Assembly (NCBI GenBank): GCA_900539115.1
Contig: UQAQ01000003.1
Span: 49,354-113,353 of the forward strand
DNA length: 64,000 bases
Direction: 5' to 3'
Origin: an uncultured Roseburia sp.
GTDB lineage: Bacteria; Bacillota; Clostridia; Lachnospirales; Lachnospiraceae
Every line of letters begins with the position of its first letter. Positions within the stretch are counted from its first letter, which is position 1. Position numbers and translations under genes: made by a program. The notes beneath the pieces were generated by a model. That model worked only from the letters and a program-made list of their open reading frames with translations. It made no database searches and was not told the DNA's origin. Shown piece by piece: positions 18,677-27,025 of the stretch.

Positions 18677-19051
18677 TCAATCCGTAAGTGCTACACTAGT
18701 AACTTGCAATCCTTGGTCTGCTTCTACGATCAAATCCCCCAACCCGATATTATCTGTCGGATTTTGATGATACGCATAAGAAATCACCAAAGTGGTACCT
18801 GTATTTGCTCCCTGAATCACTCCATTCGAACTTTTATACACTACCGGCATATTGAACGAAATTGTCATCGTCTGTGCATCTCTGGTATGATTTGATTTAT
18901 GTTTTCCATTTACCTGTATCCGATAATCACCACGTCCGTTCTGCGGTTTTTGATGTACATTCACAGTAATTGAATAGCATCCACTTGCTGCATAAACCCC
19001 TTCACTGTCTTCATCATTTACAAAAATTGTAGGTTTACTATATTTTTTCAT
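18677..19051 (-). CDS. Small protein with leader-like N-terminus, candidate export substrate
   Basis: Unrecognised 124-residue protein. It begins MKKYSKPTIFVNDEDSEGVY followed by AASGC, a charged leader without a hydrophobic signal core that ends in small residues, as in peptides handled by dedicated ABC exporters. The rest (about 25-124) is rich in Thr, Ser, Asn and alternating hydrophobics, such as TMTISFNMPVVYKSS and TTLVISYAYH, predicting a beta-sandwich. An RGD tripeptide lies at 40-42. AAGGAG precedes the ATG and a near-consensus promoter lies upstream, so strong expression is expected. Neighbours (PqqD-kinase, exporter, peptidase) suggest it is their substrate; this is inference. Confidence 0.7.
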   Translation of the reverse strand: MKKYSKPTIFVNDEDSEGVYAASGCYSITVNVHQKPQNGRGDYRIQVNGKHKSNHTRDAQTMTISFNMPVVYKSSNGVIQGANTGTTLVISYAYHQNPTDNIGLGDLIVEADQGLQVTSVALTD

Positions 19052-19093
19052 GTTATCATCTCCTTACCATATAGTCTTACTATTTATATCGTC

Positions 19094-19122
19094 ATTATAT
19101 TACAACAATGAACCTACGTCAA
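19094..19122 (-). promoter_or_regulatory. Near-consensus sigma-A promoter of the small exported-protein gene
   Basis: On the minus strand TTGACG (19122-19117), a 17-nt spacer, then TATAAT (19099-19094), 43 nt before the ATG. It is among the best promoters in the window and shows the small protein is an independent transcription unit. Confidence 0.85.
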
Positions 19123-19174
19123 CAAAAATTATAACAAAATTATAATAAATTTTTCGAAAACGTTTGTGTTTGAT

Positions 19175-20371
19175 TTATCTTTCAAATAAATGTAATTTAT
19201 TGCTGATCTTACCCCTTTTTTTTGCATTTTGAATTACCTTTTTTATCGTTGTTCTTCTTACTAGTCGATTATTTCTCATAAAACGCCAGCCGGTTCGGAG
19301 CCAAAGTGCCGGCCAAAGGACAGGACATCTTCCTGTTTTAGGAAAATTAAGGTGCATTTGATGATGAAATTCCCGGAAAAGATCTCTCCAGCCATTTCCT
19401 CGGAGTGCTACCATTTGTTCGGATTCCATCGTTCCAAATTCCAATGACTGCAGAATCTCTTCCATAAATCCCCACATATCTTCCCCAGACACCATATTTA
19501 CGATCAGGGGTTCTGCTGCCTCTTCTTCCAATCCCAGATACTGCACGCAGACCGAAGTAACCATATCGGAAAAACCGGTAAGACCGCTCTGGGCTGTCAG
19601 CTTCTTATACTGTGCCAGCTCTTTTTCCGTCACGCCGTGTCTCCAAAATACAACCCAGTCGCAGAGCAGTTTCAGACCGAACCCTGCCCTCAGAAAATGC
19701 TGAAGCATATGAAGAAGAAGATAATACGCATGAATGCCATCCGGCAGCACCGGGAATTCTATCCCCATCAATTTCTTTTTTCCTGCCTGCACAGCAACTT
19801 CTTTTTGAAGTTCTTCCATAAGCCTGTTTGTTTCCTTGTCATCAAACGGTTCTGCCAGTAACGTATGCAATTCCACCTCGACATGTTTCTCGGTCACATA
19901 CACTTCGTGATGATTAACCGAATGTGCCGGATTTTTCACAAAGCCAAGGTTTTCCATCCTTTCGCCCGTTTTCGAAAGCTGTGCCGGATTCGGCAAAAAA
20001 AGATCGACATCTCCGCTTTTCCGAAGTTCCGGAACCGGATAAAATTCTGCCGTTGAGGCTCCCTTCAAAAGAACCACACTCACTCCTGCTTCCTGCAGTA
20101 TGCGAATAATCCGATGTTCCAGATAAAGCAGATGATAATTCTGCCGCACCGTCTTCCTCGCTTCTTCCCGGATGCATATTTTCACATTTTCCGGGATTTT
20201 CCCACATTCTTCCGGTTCGTCTAAAAGCGGATCCAGCAAAGAAAGGACGGCATGCTGTTTTGCCAGTTTCAAAATGCTGTTCCAATCCTGCTCTCCGGCT
20301 GCTTCGATTGGATTCTTTGCTCCGAGAACTTTTGCCAGTTTGGCAAACAACCATTGTTTTTCTTTGTTCAC
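19175..20371 (-). CDS. Nucleotidyltransferase-fold protein (NTP_transf_5-like)
   Basis: Cytoplasmic protein of 398 residues. I take the GTG at 20371 as start: it overlaps the flippase stop as GTGA and has GGAGG 8 nt upstream. The minimal nucleotidyltransferase motif is present: VVLLKGASTAEFY near 100-110 and RKSGDVDLFL near 117-126 with the two acidic residues (about 121 and 123). Such proteins occur in polysaccharide and in lasso-like RiPP clusters. Translational coupling to the flippase ties it to envelope or polymer export, while the adjacent small-peptide gene offers another role. The substrate is unknown. Confidence 0.75.
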   Translation of the reverse strand: MNKEKQWLFAKLAKVLGAKNPIEAAGEQDWNSILKLAKQHAVLSLLDPLLDEPEECGKIPENVKICIREEARKTVRQNYHLLYLEHRIIRILQEAGVSVVLLKGASTAEFYPVPELRKSGDVDLFLPNPAQLSKTGERMENLGFVKNPAHSVNHHEVYVTEKHVEVELHTLLAEPFDDKETNRLMEELQKEVAVQAGKKKLMGIEFPVLPDGIHAYYLLLHMLQHFLRAGFGLKLLCDWVVFWRHGVTEKELAQYKKLTAQSGLTGFSDMVTSVCVQYLGLEEEAAEPLIVNMVSGEDMWGFMEEILQSLEFGTMESEQMVALRGNGWRDLFREFHHQMHLNFPKTGRCPVLWPALWLRTGWRFMRNNRLVRRTTIKKVIQNAKKRGKISNKLHLFER

Positions 20372-21906
20372 GACGTCTTCCTCCATTTTTTTATTAGCAA
20401 CATAATCTTTTCCCACAAGAAGCAAAATTCCTTTGTACGCACATAACATACCAAAAAGATTACATTGGGAACCACCACACATACACATATTCTCTTAAAA
20501 AATATCTCTGCCATGCTTCCTCCCATCTGCCGGCATGAAATGTGAGTCAACATCCCGGCGGCAAACACGATCCCGGTATAGAGTGCGTATTTTGCAAAAT
20601 AATGAACCACCGGAACTTTCAGGGAATGCCGGTACAAAACCAGCGGCTCCACCCAAAAAGAGGTAAGGAGGGTACTGAAAAGTGTTCCTAAAAATACGCC
20701 AAACGCCCCACACTCCTTAGCGAGTACTATTGAAAAAACAATATTCAGAAAAGCGTTGGCGATGGATTTGTAACGGTCAAACCAAAAGAGTCCGAGCGAA
20801 TCCCGAAACACCAATGCTGCCTGGCGCATTCCCAGGATAAAAAAGTTCAGACACAAAACAAACACAACATTTTCCGGGAATACATATTCTGCCCCAAAAC
20901 TAAACTCTACAAACAGATTGATCAGTTCATACAGACAGATTGCTGCAAAACCATACATCCATTGTCCGACAAAAAAAGAACTGGCAAAGACTTTCCGGAT
21001 CCGTTCTTTTCCCTGCGTGACACCAAGATTTCCGACACTTGCCGTAAGTCCCTGAAACATTCGAGTCATGATTGAATGCACCGATGCAATGATCAGATAA
21101 TAATTGGAATAGCATCCTACACTGATCAGTCCTACCATCGCTGACAGGATAAGATTATCCGTATTATTTACCAGCACATCCCCGACTTTATGCATGAGCA
21201 TCGCCCGGATATTCTGGTAAATACCACTTCGCTCCTCTTTCGGAATCGGCTTTATGTCTTTATCTTTTAAAAACGGATACAAACGGTCCGCTTTGTAAGA
21301 AATCCATATATTGTTACCAATTGTTGCCAATAACATCATACACAAAAACAGGTAGAAATTTTGGGTGGTCAACAAAACCGTGATCTGCAATGCATCCTGT
21401 ACGAGAATAGAAACCGTCATACTGATCTCTCCCAGATAACTGAGCTGGTGGGCGTCCAGCATGGATTTCTTATAAATAAGCAAATACGAAAACACAGAAT
21501 TTGCCAGGTAAAGGAGATAGATCGCGATCAAATGGTCGACCGATTCATATCCCTTCACAAGAAAATCCATAAACGGAATGACAGCAAGTCCGGCTGCCAG
21601 CACGAATCCTCCCATAATATGGTAAATTTTGCGGTACAGCTGCATCAGGGATTTTTGTTTTTCTACGTCACCCTTCGCAACCGGTTCATATAAGGCATAA
21701 GTGATTGCCGTTCCCACGCCGAATTCCGAGAGAGAAAATACATTTAAAATATCCCAGAACAAACCATTGATCCCCACATAGGTCTGGCTGAGGCAGTGCG
21801 TGAACACCACTCTTGTGATAAATCCGGTCAAAAGCGCGATCATCTTTGCAATTATCGCTGTCGTCGTATTTTGAACCGAATGCTCTGTTCTGCTTTTTTT
21901 CTCCAT
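20368..21906 (-). CDS. Polysaccharide flippase (Wzx/MATE-like membrane protein)
   Basis: Membrane protein of 512 residues with about 12-14 hydrophobic segments, resembling PST/Wzx oligosaccharide flippases. It begins with a short basic cytoplasmic stretch and then NTTTAIIAKMIALLTGFITR, followed by GINGLFWDILNVFSLSEFG and GVGTAITYALYEPVAKGD, typical blocks for the family. GAGGG lies 10 nt before the ATG. It diverges from the DUF4832 gene at 21980 and overlaps the nucleotidyltransferase gene. It probably moves a lipid-linked sugar unit across the membrane; which polymer it serves is not shown. Confidence 0.85.
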   Translation of the reverse strand: MEKKSRTEHSVQNTTTAIIAKMIALLTGFITRVVFTHCLSQTYVGINGLFWDILNVFSLSEFGVGTAITYALYEPVAKGDVEKQKSLMQLYRKIYHIMGGFVLAAGLAVIPFMDFLVKGYESVDHLIAIYLLYLANSVFSYLLIYKKSMLDAHQLSYLGEISMTVSILVQDALQITVLLTTQNFYLFLCMMLLATIGNNIWISYKADRLYPFLKDKDIKPIPKEERSGIYQNIRAMLMHKVGDVLVNNTDNLILSAMVGLISVGCYSNYYLIIASVHSIMTRMFQGLTASVGNLGVTQGKERIRKVFASSFFVGQWMYGFAAICLYELINLFVEFSFGAEYVFPENVVFVLCLNFFILGMRQAALVFRDSLGLFWFDRYKSIANAFLNIVFSIVLAKECGAFGVFLGTLFSTLLTSFWVEPLVLYRHSLKVPVVHYFAKYALYTGIVFAAGMLTHISCRQMGGSMAEIFFKRICVCVVVPNVIFLVCYVRTKEFCFLWEKIMLLIKKWRKTS

Positions 21907-21979
21907 TTTTTAAATTCCCTCATTTCTTTCTCGTAATTTCCTTCCAAATATGATAAGATACCTTTGAAAGGAGTCTATT

Positions 21980-23398
21980 ATGTCAAAAAAATCTTACTTA
22001 ATATATATTATCCTGCTTATACTCGTGGTTTTAGGCATCGGCATTATGGTCTATGCCCGCTTTCGCACGCCCTCATTTGAGGCAGCAGAGCAGTCAGAGT
22101 CCACGGATGCCGTCAGCAATCCCTACTGTGGATTTTATCACCTGTATGGCTACCAATTATCGGAAGAAGGGAATACTCCTGCCAAAAAATGGGTATCCTC
22201 TGTGCTTGCAAACGACGATAATTACATTGTCCTGCTTCAGATCAATCTGGTTAATTACAAAAATAAACCAATCAGCGATTCTGCTCTATCGCAGCTTGAC
22301 AACATTATATCATCTTTTGCTGCAGCAAACAAGCAGATCATTCTACGCTTCTTATACGACTGGAACGGAAAAGCACTTCAAAGCGAACCGTCTTCCATCG
22401 AGCAGGTTTCCAGCCACATGGATGACGTCGCCCCTGTCGTAAATGCACACAAAGACGCTGTCTTTCTGCTTCAAGGCATTTTTACCGGGAACTGCGGAGA
22501 AATGAATCAGACACATTATGGTTCCAATGATGATATCCGTATTCTGATAAAAGAACTTTCTTCCGTCATTTCTCCGGAAATCTATCTTTCCGTCCGCACC
22601 CCGGCACAGCTTCGCACGATTTTGGGAACGTCCTCACCTTTTGCCAATGCCTCTCCATATGACGGAAGTCTCTATGCCAGACTTGGTCTTTTCAATGACG
22701 GCATGTTTGGCAATGAATTTGACTGCGGTACCTACGACGACACGCCTCTTGCAGATACTCCCGACATTACGCAGAAAGGAACCCGCAAAGAAGAAATTGC
22801 CTTCCAGAGTAATCTCTGTTCCTATGTACCAAATGGCGGCGAGGCCGTTTTAGCAAATCCGTATAACGACCTTGCAAAGGCCATTCCGGATCTTTATGAC
22901 ATGCGCGTTTCCTACCTCAGCTGCGACCACGAGGCCTCCGTGCTGAACAAATGGAAAAATACAGCATATTCCGGCGAAGATACCGTATTTTCCGGAGTAA
23001 GCGGTTACGATTATATCCGCGCCCATCTCGGATACCGCTATGTACTAACCGGTACACAGGTATCTTTTTCCGGTTTATTTTCCTCCCATATTCAGTTTAA
23101 AATAACTGTAGAAAACCGGGGATTTTCTCCCTGCTACCGTCCTTTTGATATCCAGCTGGTTCTGCAGGGCAAAACCGGAAATTCTTTCCAATATCCGGTT
23201 TCCTTTGATATACGGACAATTGACAGCCGGCAGTCAAAAACATTTTCCACTTTCCTTAAGCAATCGGAACTTCCGAAAGGAACCTACTCACTTTCCTTAA
23301 AAATGAGTGACATTGCGACGAACAACCGTATTTCTTTTGCCAACGCTTCCATCAGCGAAGATGGCAGCGTGCCACTTGGCACTTTAACCATTCCTTAA
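21980..23398 (+). CDS. Membrane-anchored DUF4874/DUF4832 protein
   Basis: Predicted extracellular protein of 472 residues held by an N-terminal membrane segment (about residue 7-27). The outer part matches the DUF4874 plus DUF4832 pair: NPYCGFYHLYGY, ILRFLYDWNGKA, VFLLQGIFTGNCGEM, YLSVRTPAQLR and RLGLFNDGMFGNEFDCGTYD, then a C-terminal beta domain. The barrel-like part with conserved acidic residues looks like a glycosidase fold, but activity is unproven. AAAGGAG precedes the ATG. It is transcribed toward a cytosolic-looking paralogue and the last 4 nt of the two genes overlap. Confidence 0.82.
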   Translation: MSKKSYLIYIILLILVVLGIGIMVYARFRTPSFEAAEQSESTDAVSNPYCGFYHLYGYQLSEEGNTPAKKWVSSVLANDDNYIVLLQINLVNYKNKPISDSALSQLDNIISSFAAANKQIILRFLYDWNGKALQSEPSSIEQVSSHMDDVAPVVNAHKDAVFLLQGIFTGNCGEMNQTHYGSNDDIRILIKELSSVISPEIYLSVRTPAQLRTILGTSSPFANASPYDGSLYARLGLFNDGMFGNEFDCGTYDDTPLADTPDITQKGTRKEEIAFQSNLCSYVPNGGEAVLANPYNDLAKAIPDLYDMRVSYLSCDHEASVLNKWKNTAYSGEDTVFSGVSGYDYIRAHLGYRYVLTGTQVSFSGLFSSHIQFKITVENRGFSPCYRPFDIQLVLQGKTGNSFQYPVSFDIRTIDSRQSKTFSTFLKQSELPKGTYSLSLKMSDIATNNRISFANASISEDGSVPLGTLTIP

Positions 23399-24633
23399 TG
23401 CAATACAGACAGGGAAATCCCTTCTTCTGCCCCTTCGTTGGCAAACAAAATAGGATTTCCTTTGGCATCGTGCATTACAAGTTTCCATTCTCCCGAAAAA
23501 AGATCTTCGTCACATACCATCTTGCATTTCTGTTCTTTTCCCGGCTTCAGACATGTCAGGGGCTGTCGGATAGCACATTGCCCTTCGCCACAGGATTTTT
23601 TTTCCAATTCCAAAAAAATCTCGTCATAAAAAACCGCAAATCCGGTATTTTCGATTTCCAGTGTAAGGGTACTGCGGTGAAATCTTTTCCGCAGACTTCC
23701 TTTGCGAAGGACAAAGCGATACCCCAGATGTGCCTCCACGTAATCATAGAGGGAGTGCCCTTTCCAGACACCCTCTGCCCCACAATCCATCGTTTTCCAT
23801 CGTTCCAATTCCTTTTTATCATGATCCCGGTTCAAATACGTAATTCCTTCTGTCCGCAGACGCAAAACAATATCTTCTGCCGTCTGAGGGGAGCCGCCGA
23901 TCACTTCTCCGCCATGCGGGGCATATTGAGCACACCGGGCAATGAGTGACTTTTCTCTTTCCGGCGGCCACGCCTCCTCCCAGGCATATTCCCGTTCTTC
24001 TCCCGGAGCCGCAAAGGTACCGAGATCCGTCTCTGAACCAAACATGCCATCGTTATACAAACCGATCTTTTCTGAAAAGACTTCCTTCTCCTCGGTACAA
24101 AGCATACGCCAATGCACTGGTTTTCGTACACTGCGGATAATTTTTGGAGATATATTTTCTTTTATCTGGATTTCTAATTTTTGTATATTTTCTTTTGTAA
24201 GATACCGGGATGAATGCATCTCTCCCCAGCTCCCCAAAAAGATTCCCTGCAAAACAAAGATATGATCTGAAAACTCATTTAGCACCGGAAAAATCTGTCT
24301 CATATGGCGTTCCACCACAGAAAGAGACGAAGGATCCTTCTCCCTTCCTTTTCCCTCAAAATCATAGGAAAATCGGAGAATCAGATCAAACTTCTTTTGT
24401 ACAAAAAAGGAAAAGACATCACAAAGCCTCTGCAATTCCGGCTCTTCTATGTCTTCTCCCGGAATCAGTATTTCCAGCAAAACCAGTGTGTCTCCGGCGG
24501 CCAGACTGGTCTCTGCCACTGCCGGATCCCACTTTTTCCCCAGTGTAACAGGGAAAATACGGTACCAGCCGCGACGGGCATTGGAAACTGCCACCGTACT
24601 CTCTGCCGGCAGTTTCCTCTTTTTACTCCTCAT
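23395..24633 (-). CDS. DUF4832-domain protein, last gene of the Pel-like operon
   Basis: Paralogue of the 21980 product, 412 residues from the ATG at 24633 (AGAGGTG upstream; in-frame TTG and ATG starts lie 15-18 nt earlier). It keeps LILRFSYDFEGKG, VFVLQGIFLGSWGEMHSSRY, RSVRKPVHWR, KIGLYNDGMFGSETDLGTF and the closing YVEAHLGYRFVLRKG plus beta domain, but lacks a signal or membrane segment. It overlaps the upstream GT2 gene by 11 nt, so it is translationally coupled to the exopolysaccharide operon. Role in polymer modification or degradation is inferred from position. Confidence 0.78.
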   Translation of the reverse strand: MRSKKRKLPAESTVAVSNARRGWYRIFPVTLGKKWDPAVAETSLAAGDTLVLLEILIPGEDIEEPELQRLCDVFSFFVQKKFDLILRFSYDFEGKGREKDPSSLSVVERHMRQIFPVLNEFSDHIFVLQGIFLGSWGEMHSSRYLTKENIQKLEIQIKENISPKIIRSVRKPVHWRMLCTEEKEVFSEKIGLYNDGMFGSETDLGTFAAPGEEREYAWEEAWPPEREKSLIARCAQYAPHGGEVIGGSPQTAEDIVLRLRTEGITYLNRDHDKKELERWKTMDCGAEGVWKGHSLYDYVEAHLGYRFVLRKGSLRKRFHRSTLTLEIENTGFAVFYDEIFLELEKKSCGEGQCAIRQPLTCLKPGKEQKCKMVCDEDLFSGEWKLVMHDAKGNPILFANEGAEEGISLSVLH

Positions 24634-25405
24634 CCGACACCTCTTCATCAATCTTAAACAGTTTTATGCCAATCCATACAGCTACAATAGAAAACATCAT
24701 GCGAAACATATACATAACCGGTTTCAATCCGGAGTGCATACTCTTTCCTTCCACACGCGGATGCATCACTGCCGGCACCTCGACAAGACGGTAGCCAAGT
24801 AAAAGCATCTGCATGATAATATTGGCATCCGGGTATTTGTCATCAAAATGATTGTACGTCGAATAGAAAATCACGACACGGCGGCTGAGCCCCTGTAATC
24901 CGGTCGTTGGGTCAGCGATTTTACGCTTTGTGCCTAGATAGATCAGTCCTCGGAACAGCCCCCAGGCAATCTTTTTCAAAAACGATACCGGAAAATCAGA
25001 ACTTCCTTCCATAAAACGGGAACCAAGAACAATATCCGGATATTTTCCATTTTCGTCCTTTGTCTTTAATTTCTCATAGATGACAGGAATGTTGCACACA
25101 TCATGCTGGCCATCTGCGTCCATCTGAATGACATATTCATATCCGCGACGGATTGCATACTTATAGCCAAGCTGGAGTGCACTTCCGTAGCCCAGATTAA
25201 ATACATGTGTCACGATTGCGTGATTGCGTGCCTTTACAATCCAGTTCGTATCGTCAGAAGACGCATCATTCATGATAAGGACATCTGCAATCTCCGCAAT
25301 CTCCGGACTTTCAAGTTTTTCCAACAATTTTGTAATATTATTTGCCTCATTATACGCAGGAATGATAATCAATAATTCTTTCTTTTCCTTTTTCTCACCT
25401 GTCAT
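24623..25405 (-). CDS. Family 2 glycosyltransferase (dolichyl-phosphate-sugar-synthase-like)
   Basis: GT-A enzyme of 260 residues from the ATG at 25405 (GAGAGGG 7 nt upstream). It shows LLIIIPAYNEANNITKLLEK, the DXD-like segment YVIQMDADGQHD and GSRFMEGSSDFPVSFLKK; the C-terminus carries a hydrophobic stretch that may associate with the membrane. Members usually transfer a sugar from a nucleotide donor to a polyprenyl phosphate or lipid-linked chain. It lies 2 nt after the GT4 gene and overlaps the DUF4832 gene. Confidence 0.88.
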   Translation of the reverse strand: MTGEKKEKKELLIIIPAYNEANNITKLLEKLESPEIAEIADVLIMNDASSDDTNWIVKARNHAIVTHVFNLGYGSALQLGYKYAIRRGYEYVIQMDADGQHDVCNIPVIYEKLKTKDENGKYPDIVLGSRFMEGSSDFPVSFLKKIAWGLFRGLIYLGTKRKIADPTTGLQGLSRRVVIFYSTYNHFDDKYPDANIIMQMLLLGYRLVEVPAVMHPRVEGKSMHSGLKPVMYMFRMMFSIVAVWIGIKLFKIDEEVSDEE

Positions 25406-25407
25406 CT

Positions 25408-26622
25408 TCATTCCCTCTCATTTTCCATTAAATTCAGTAATTCTGTCAGCTGTATCTTTTCGGATAATTCTTTCTTTTGTGCCATCTTTCCGTAAGCTTC
25501 ACAGGCCTCTTTATCATCCATCAATTCACACAGCGCGTCGCAGATTCCTTCGGCACTGAGCGGACACATTTTTCCATCCACGCCATCCTGAATCTGTTCC
25601 CGGTTCCCCGGACAATCCGACGCAAGGATCGTGCAGCCAAGCGTCTGTGCCTCCTGAATCGCAATACTCTTTCCTTCAAACCGGGTTGCATGCACATAAA
25701 TATCGCACTGCTTATAATAAGGATACGGATTTTCTTTCGCACCTAACAGCAGAAAATCCTGTTCCAATCCATACTCTTTAATCTTTTTTTCAAGTGCCTT
25801 CCGCTCTTCACCTTCCCCAAGAATGTACCAGCGGACATTGCGTCCCCGCTCCTTCAAAAGCTTCATCGCATCGACAGCGATCTCATATGCCTTTTGCGCC
25901 GTCAGACGCCCTACTGTCAAAAGCCGCACACCGGCAAAATCATCTTCAAATCCACCGGACTTTTCTGCTCCTTCGCGAATCTTATCCGTATCGATCATAT
26001 TGTGAAATACTTTCGTCTTTGCCTCATACCTCGGATACACCGCAAGAAAATGTTCTTTCACTTCATCGGACACCGGACAGATGCGGTCAAACAGATCATA
26101 ACAACCGCCGTCAAGCTGCCTCGTATAACCCGCTTTTTCATAATCAATATGTACAAAGCCGACTTTTACATCCGCTGACACATAATCTGCCACATAGTAA
26201 GTGGAACCGCCCTCCAGATAAGCGATTGCCATATCATAATGAGCGGCGAACCGAGGAGCCGCCTCCGCCATCACCCGCCATAACAGTTTATCCGGCAAAA
26301 TCTGTTTACTGCGGATCATCGGCACCAACCCGCGGAATATATATGGTATTTTTTTCCAAATCGTTCCCCTGTGAAACAATTGGGAGAAAATATAACGGTT
26401 TAATTCTTTTTTTCCTTCTTTACTCAGTACGGAACTGTCTGAAAAATGCTCATTTAATACGGTTACCGATTCGGGAAGCCGGTGAATCATTTCTCCCTGA
26501 TTTAGCAGAACAAATACCGATATTTTATATTTTTCCGGGTCCATATTCCGGATCATCTCGATCATTGCTGTCTCGGCACCGGCGCAGCCAAGCGTATTGA
26601 TCACAAATAATACCTGTTTCAT
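25408..26622 (-). CDS. Family 4 glycosyltransferase
   Basis: GT-B retaining glycosyltransferase of 404 residues. N-terminal GAGAETAM-like segment (TLGCAGAETAMIEM), the central VRLLTVGRLTAQKAYEIAVD, and the donor-binding block FEGKSIAIQEAQTLGCTIL with the two glutamates are typical GT4. It overlaps the upstream DUF2304 gene by 4 nt and is followed by a GT2, so it acts in polymer or linkage-sugar synthesis. The sugar cannot be told. Confidence 0.88.
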   Translation of the reverse strand: MKQVLFVINTLGCAGAETAMIEMIRNMDPEKYKISVFVLLNQGEMIHRLPESVTVLNEHFSDSSVLSKEGKKELNRYIFSQLFHRGTIWKKIPYIFRGLVPMIRSKQILPDKLLWRVMAEAAPRFAAHYDMAIAYLEGGSTYYVADYVSADVKVGFVHIDYEKAGYTRQLDGGCYDLFDRICPVSDEVKEHFLAVYPRYEAKTKVFHNMIDTDKIREGAEKSGGFEDDFAGVRLLTVGRLTAQKAYEIAVDAMKLLKERGRNVRWYILGEGEERKALEKKIKEYGLEQDFLLLGAKENPYPYYKQCDIYVHATRFEGKSIAIQEAQTLGCTILASDCPGNREQIQDGVDGKMCPLSAEGICDALCELMDDKEACEAYGKMAQKKELSEKIQLTELLNLMENERE

Positions 26623-27005
26623 TTTGACTCCTTTTTGACAGCGTCCTGTACTTCCTGAATTTTTTCCAAAAGCATCTCATTTTCCTGATTTAACAGCGAC
26701 ACCTGCATCGCAAGTTCTTGATTTTTTCTACTCAGGACAGAAAGCTGTGTACTCAGATAAAACAGACACCAAAGTGCACAGATTCCGATCACGACGATCA
26801 CAGCCATTCCCCGTGTGCTGACATACTGGTTCCAAAGGGTCGGCCGGATGCAGATTCCGGAAATGATCAGCCCAAGTGCGATCACGCCCCACAAAAGACA
26901 AAACTGCTCTTTTAATTTGCGCCTTGCCAGCGACAATATCGTCTTTATCACCAAAAAACAACCGAGAAAAATCAATAAAATTCGTAACATATCTCCTGTT
27001 TGCAT
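26619..27005 (-). CDS. DUF2304 membrane protein
   Basis: Small membrane protein of 128 residues (ATG at 27005; an in-frame TTG at 27029 would overlap pelG by 4 nt). Three hydrophobic helices, with the arginine-rich loop LSLARRKLKEQFCLLWGVIA typical of DUF2304, and a C-terminal coiled coil (about 95-125) rich in Glu and Gln. DUF2304 proteins commonly accompany GT2 enzymes in polysaccharide clusters, possibly as partners for membrane docking. Confidence 0.8.
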   Translation of the reverse strand: MQTGDMLRILLIFLGCFLVIKTILSLARRKLKEQFCLLWGVIALGLIISGICIRPTLWNQYVSTRGMAVIVVIGICALWCLFYLSTQLSVLSRKNQELAMQVSLLNQENEMLLEKIQEVQDAVKKESK

Positions 27006-27025
27006 TTTCTTCTTCCTTTCCTGTG

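Noticed and set aside
15152..20371. A lasso peptide gene cluster
   Set aside because: PqqD-kinase, nucleotidyltransferase and ABC exporter fit, but there is no asparagine-synthetase-like cyclase, no transglutaminase-like protease and no lasso-type precursor.
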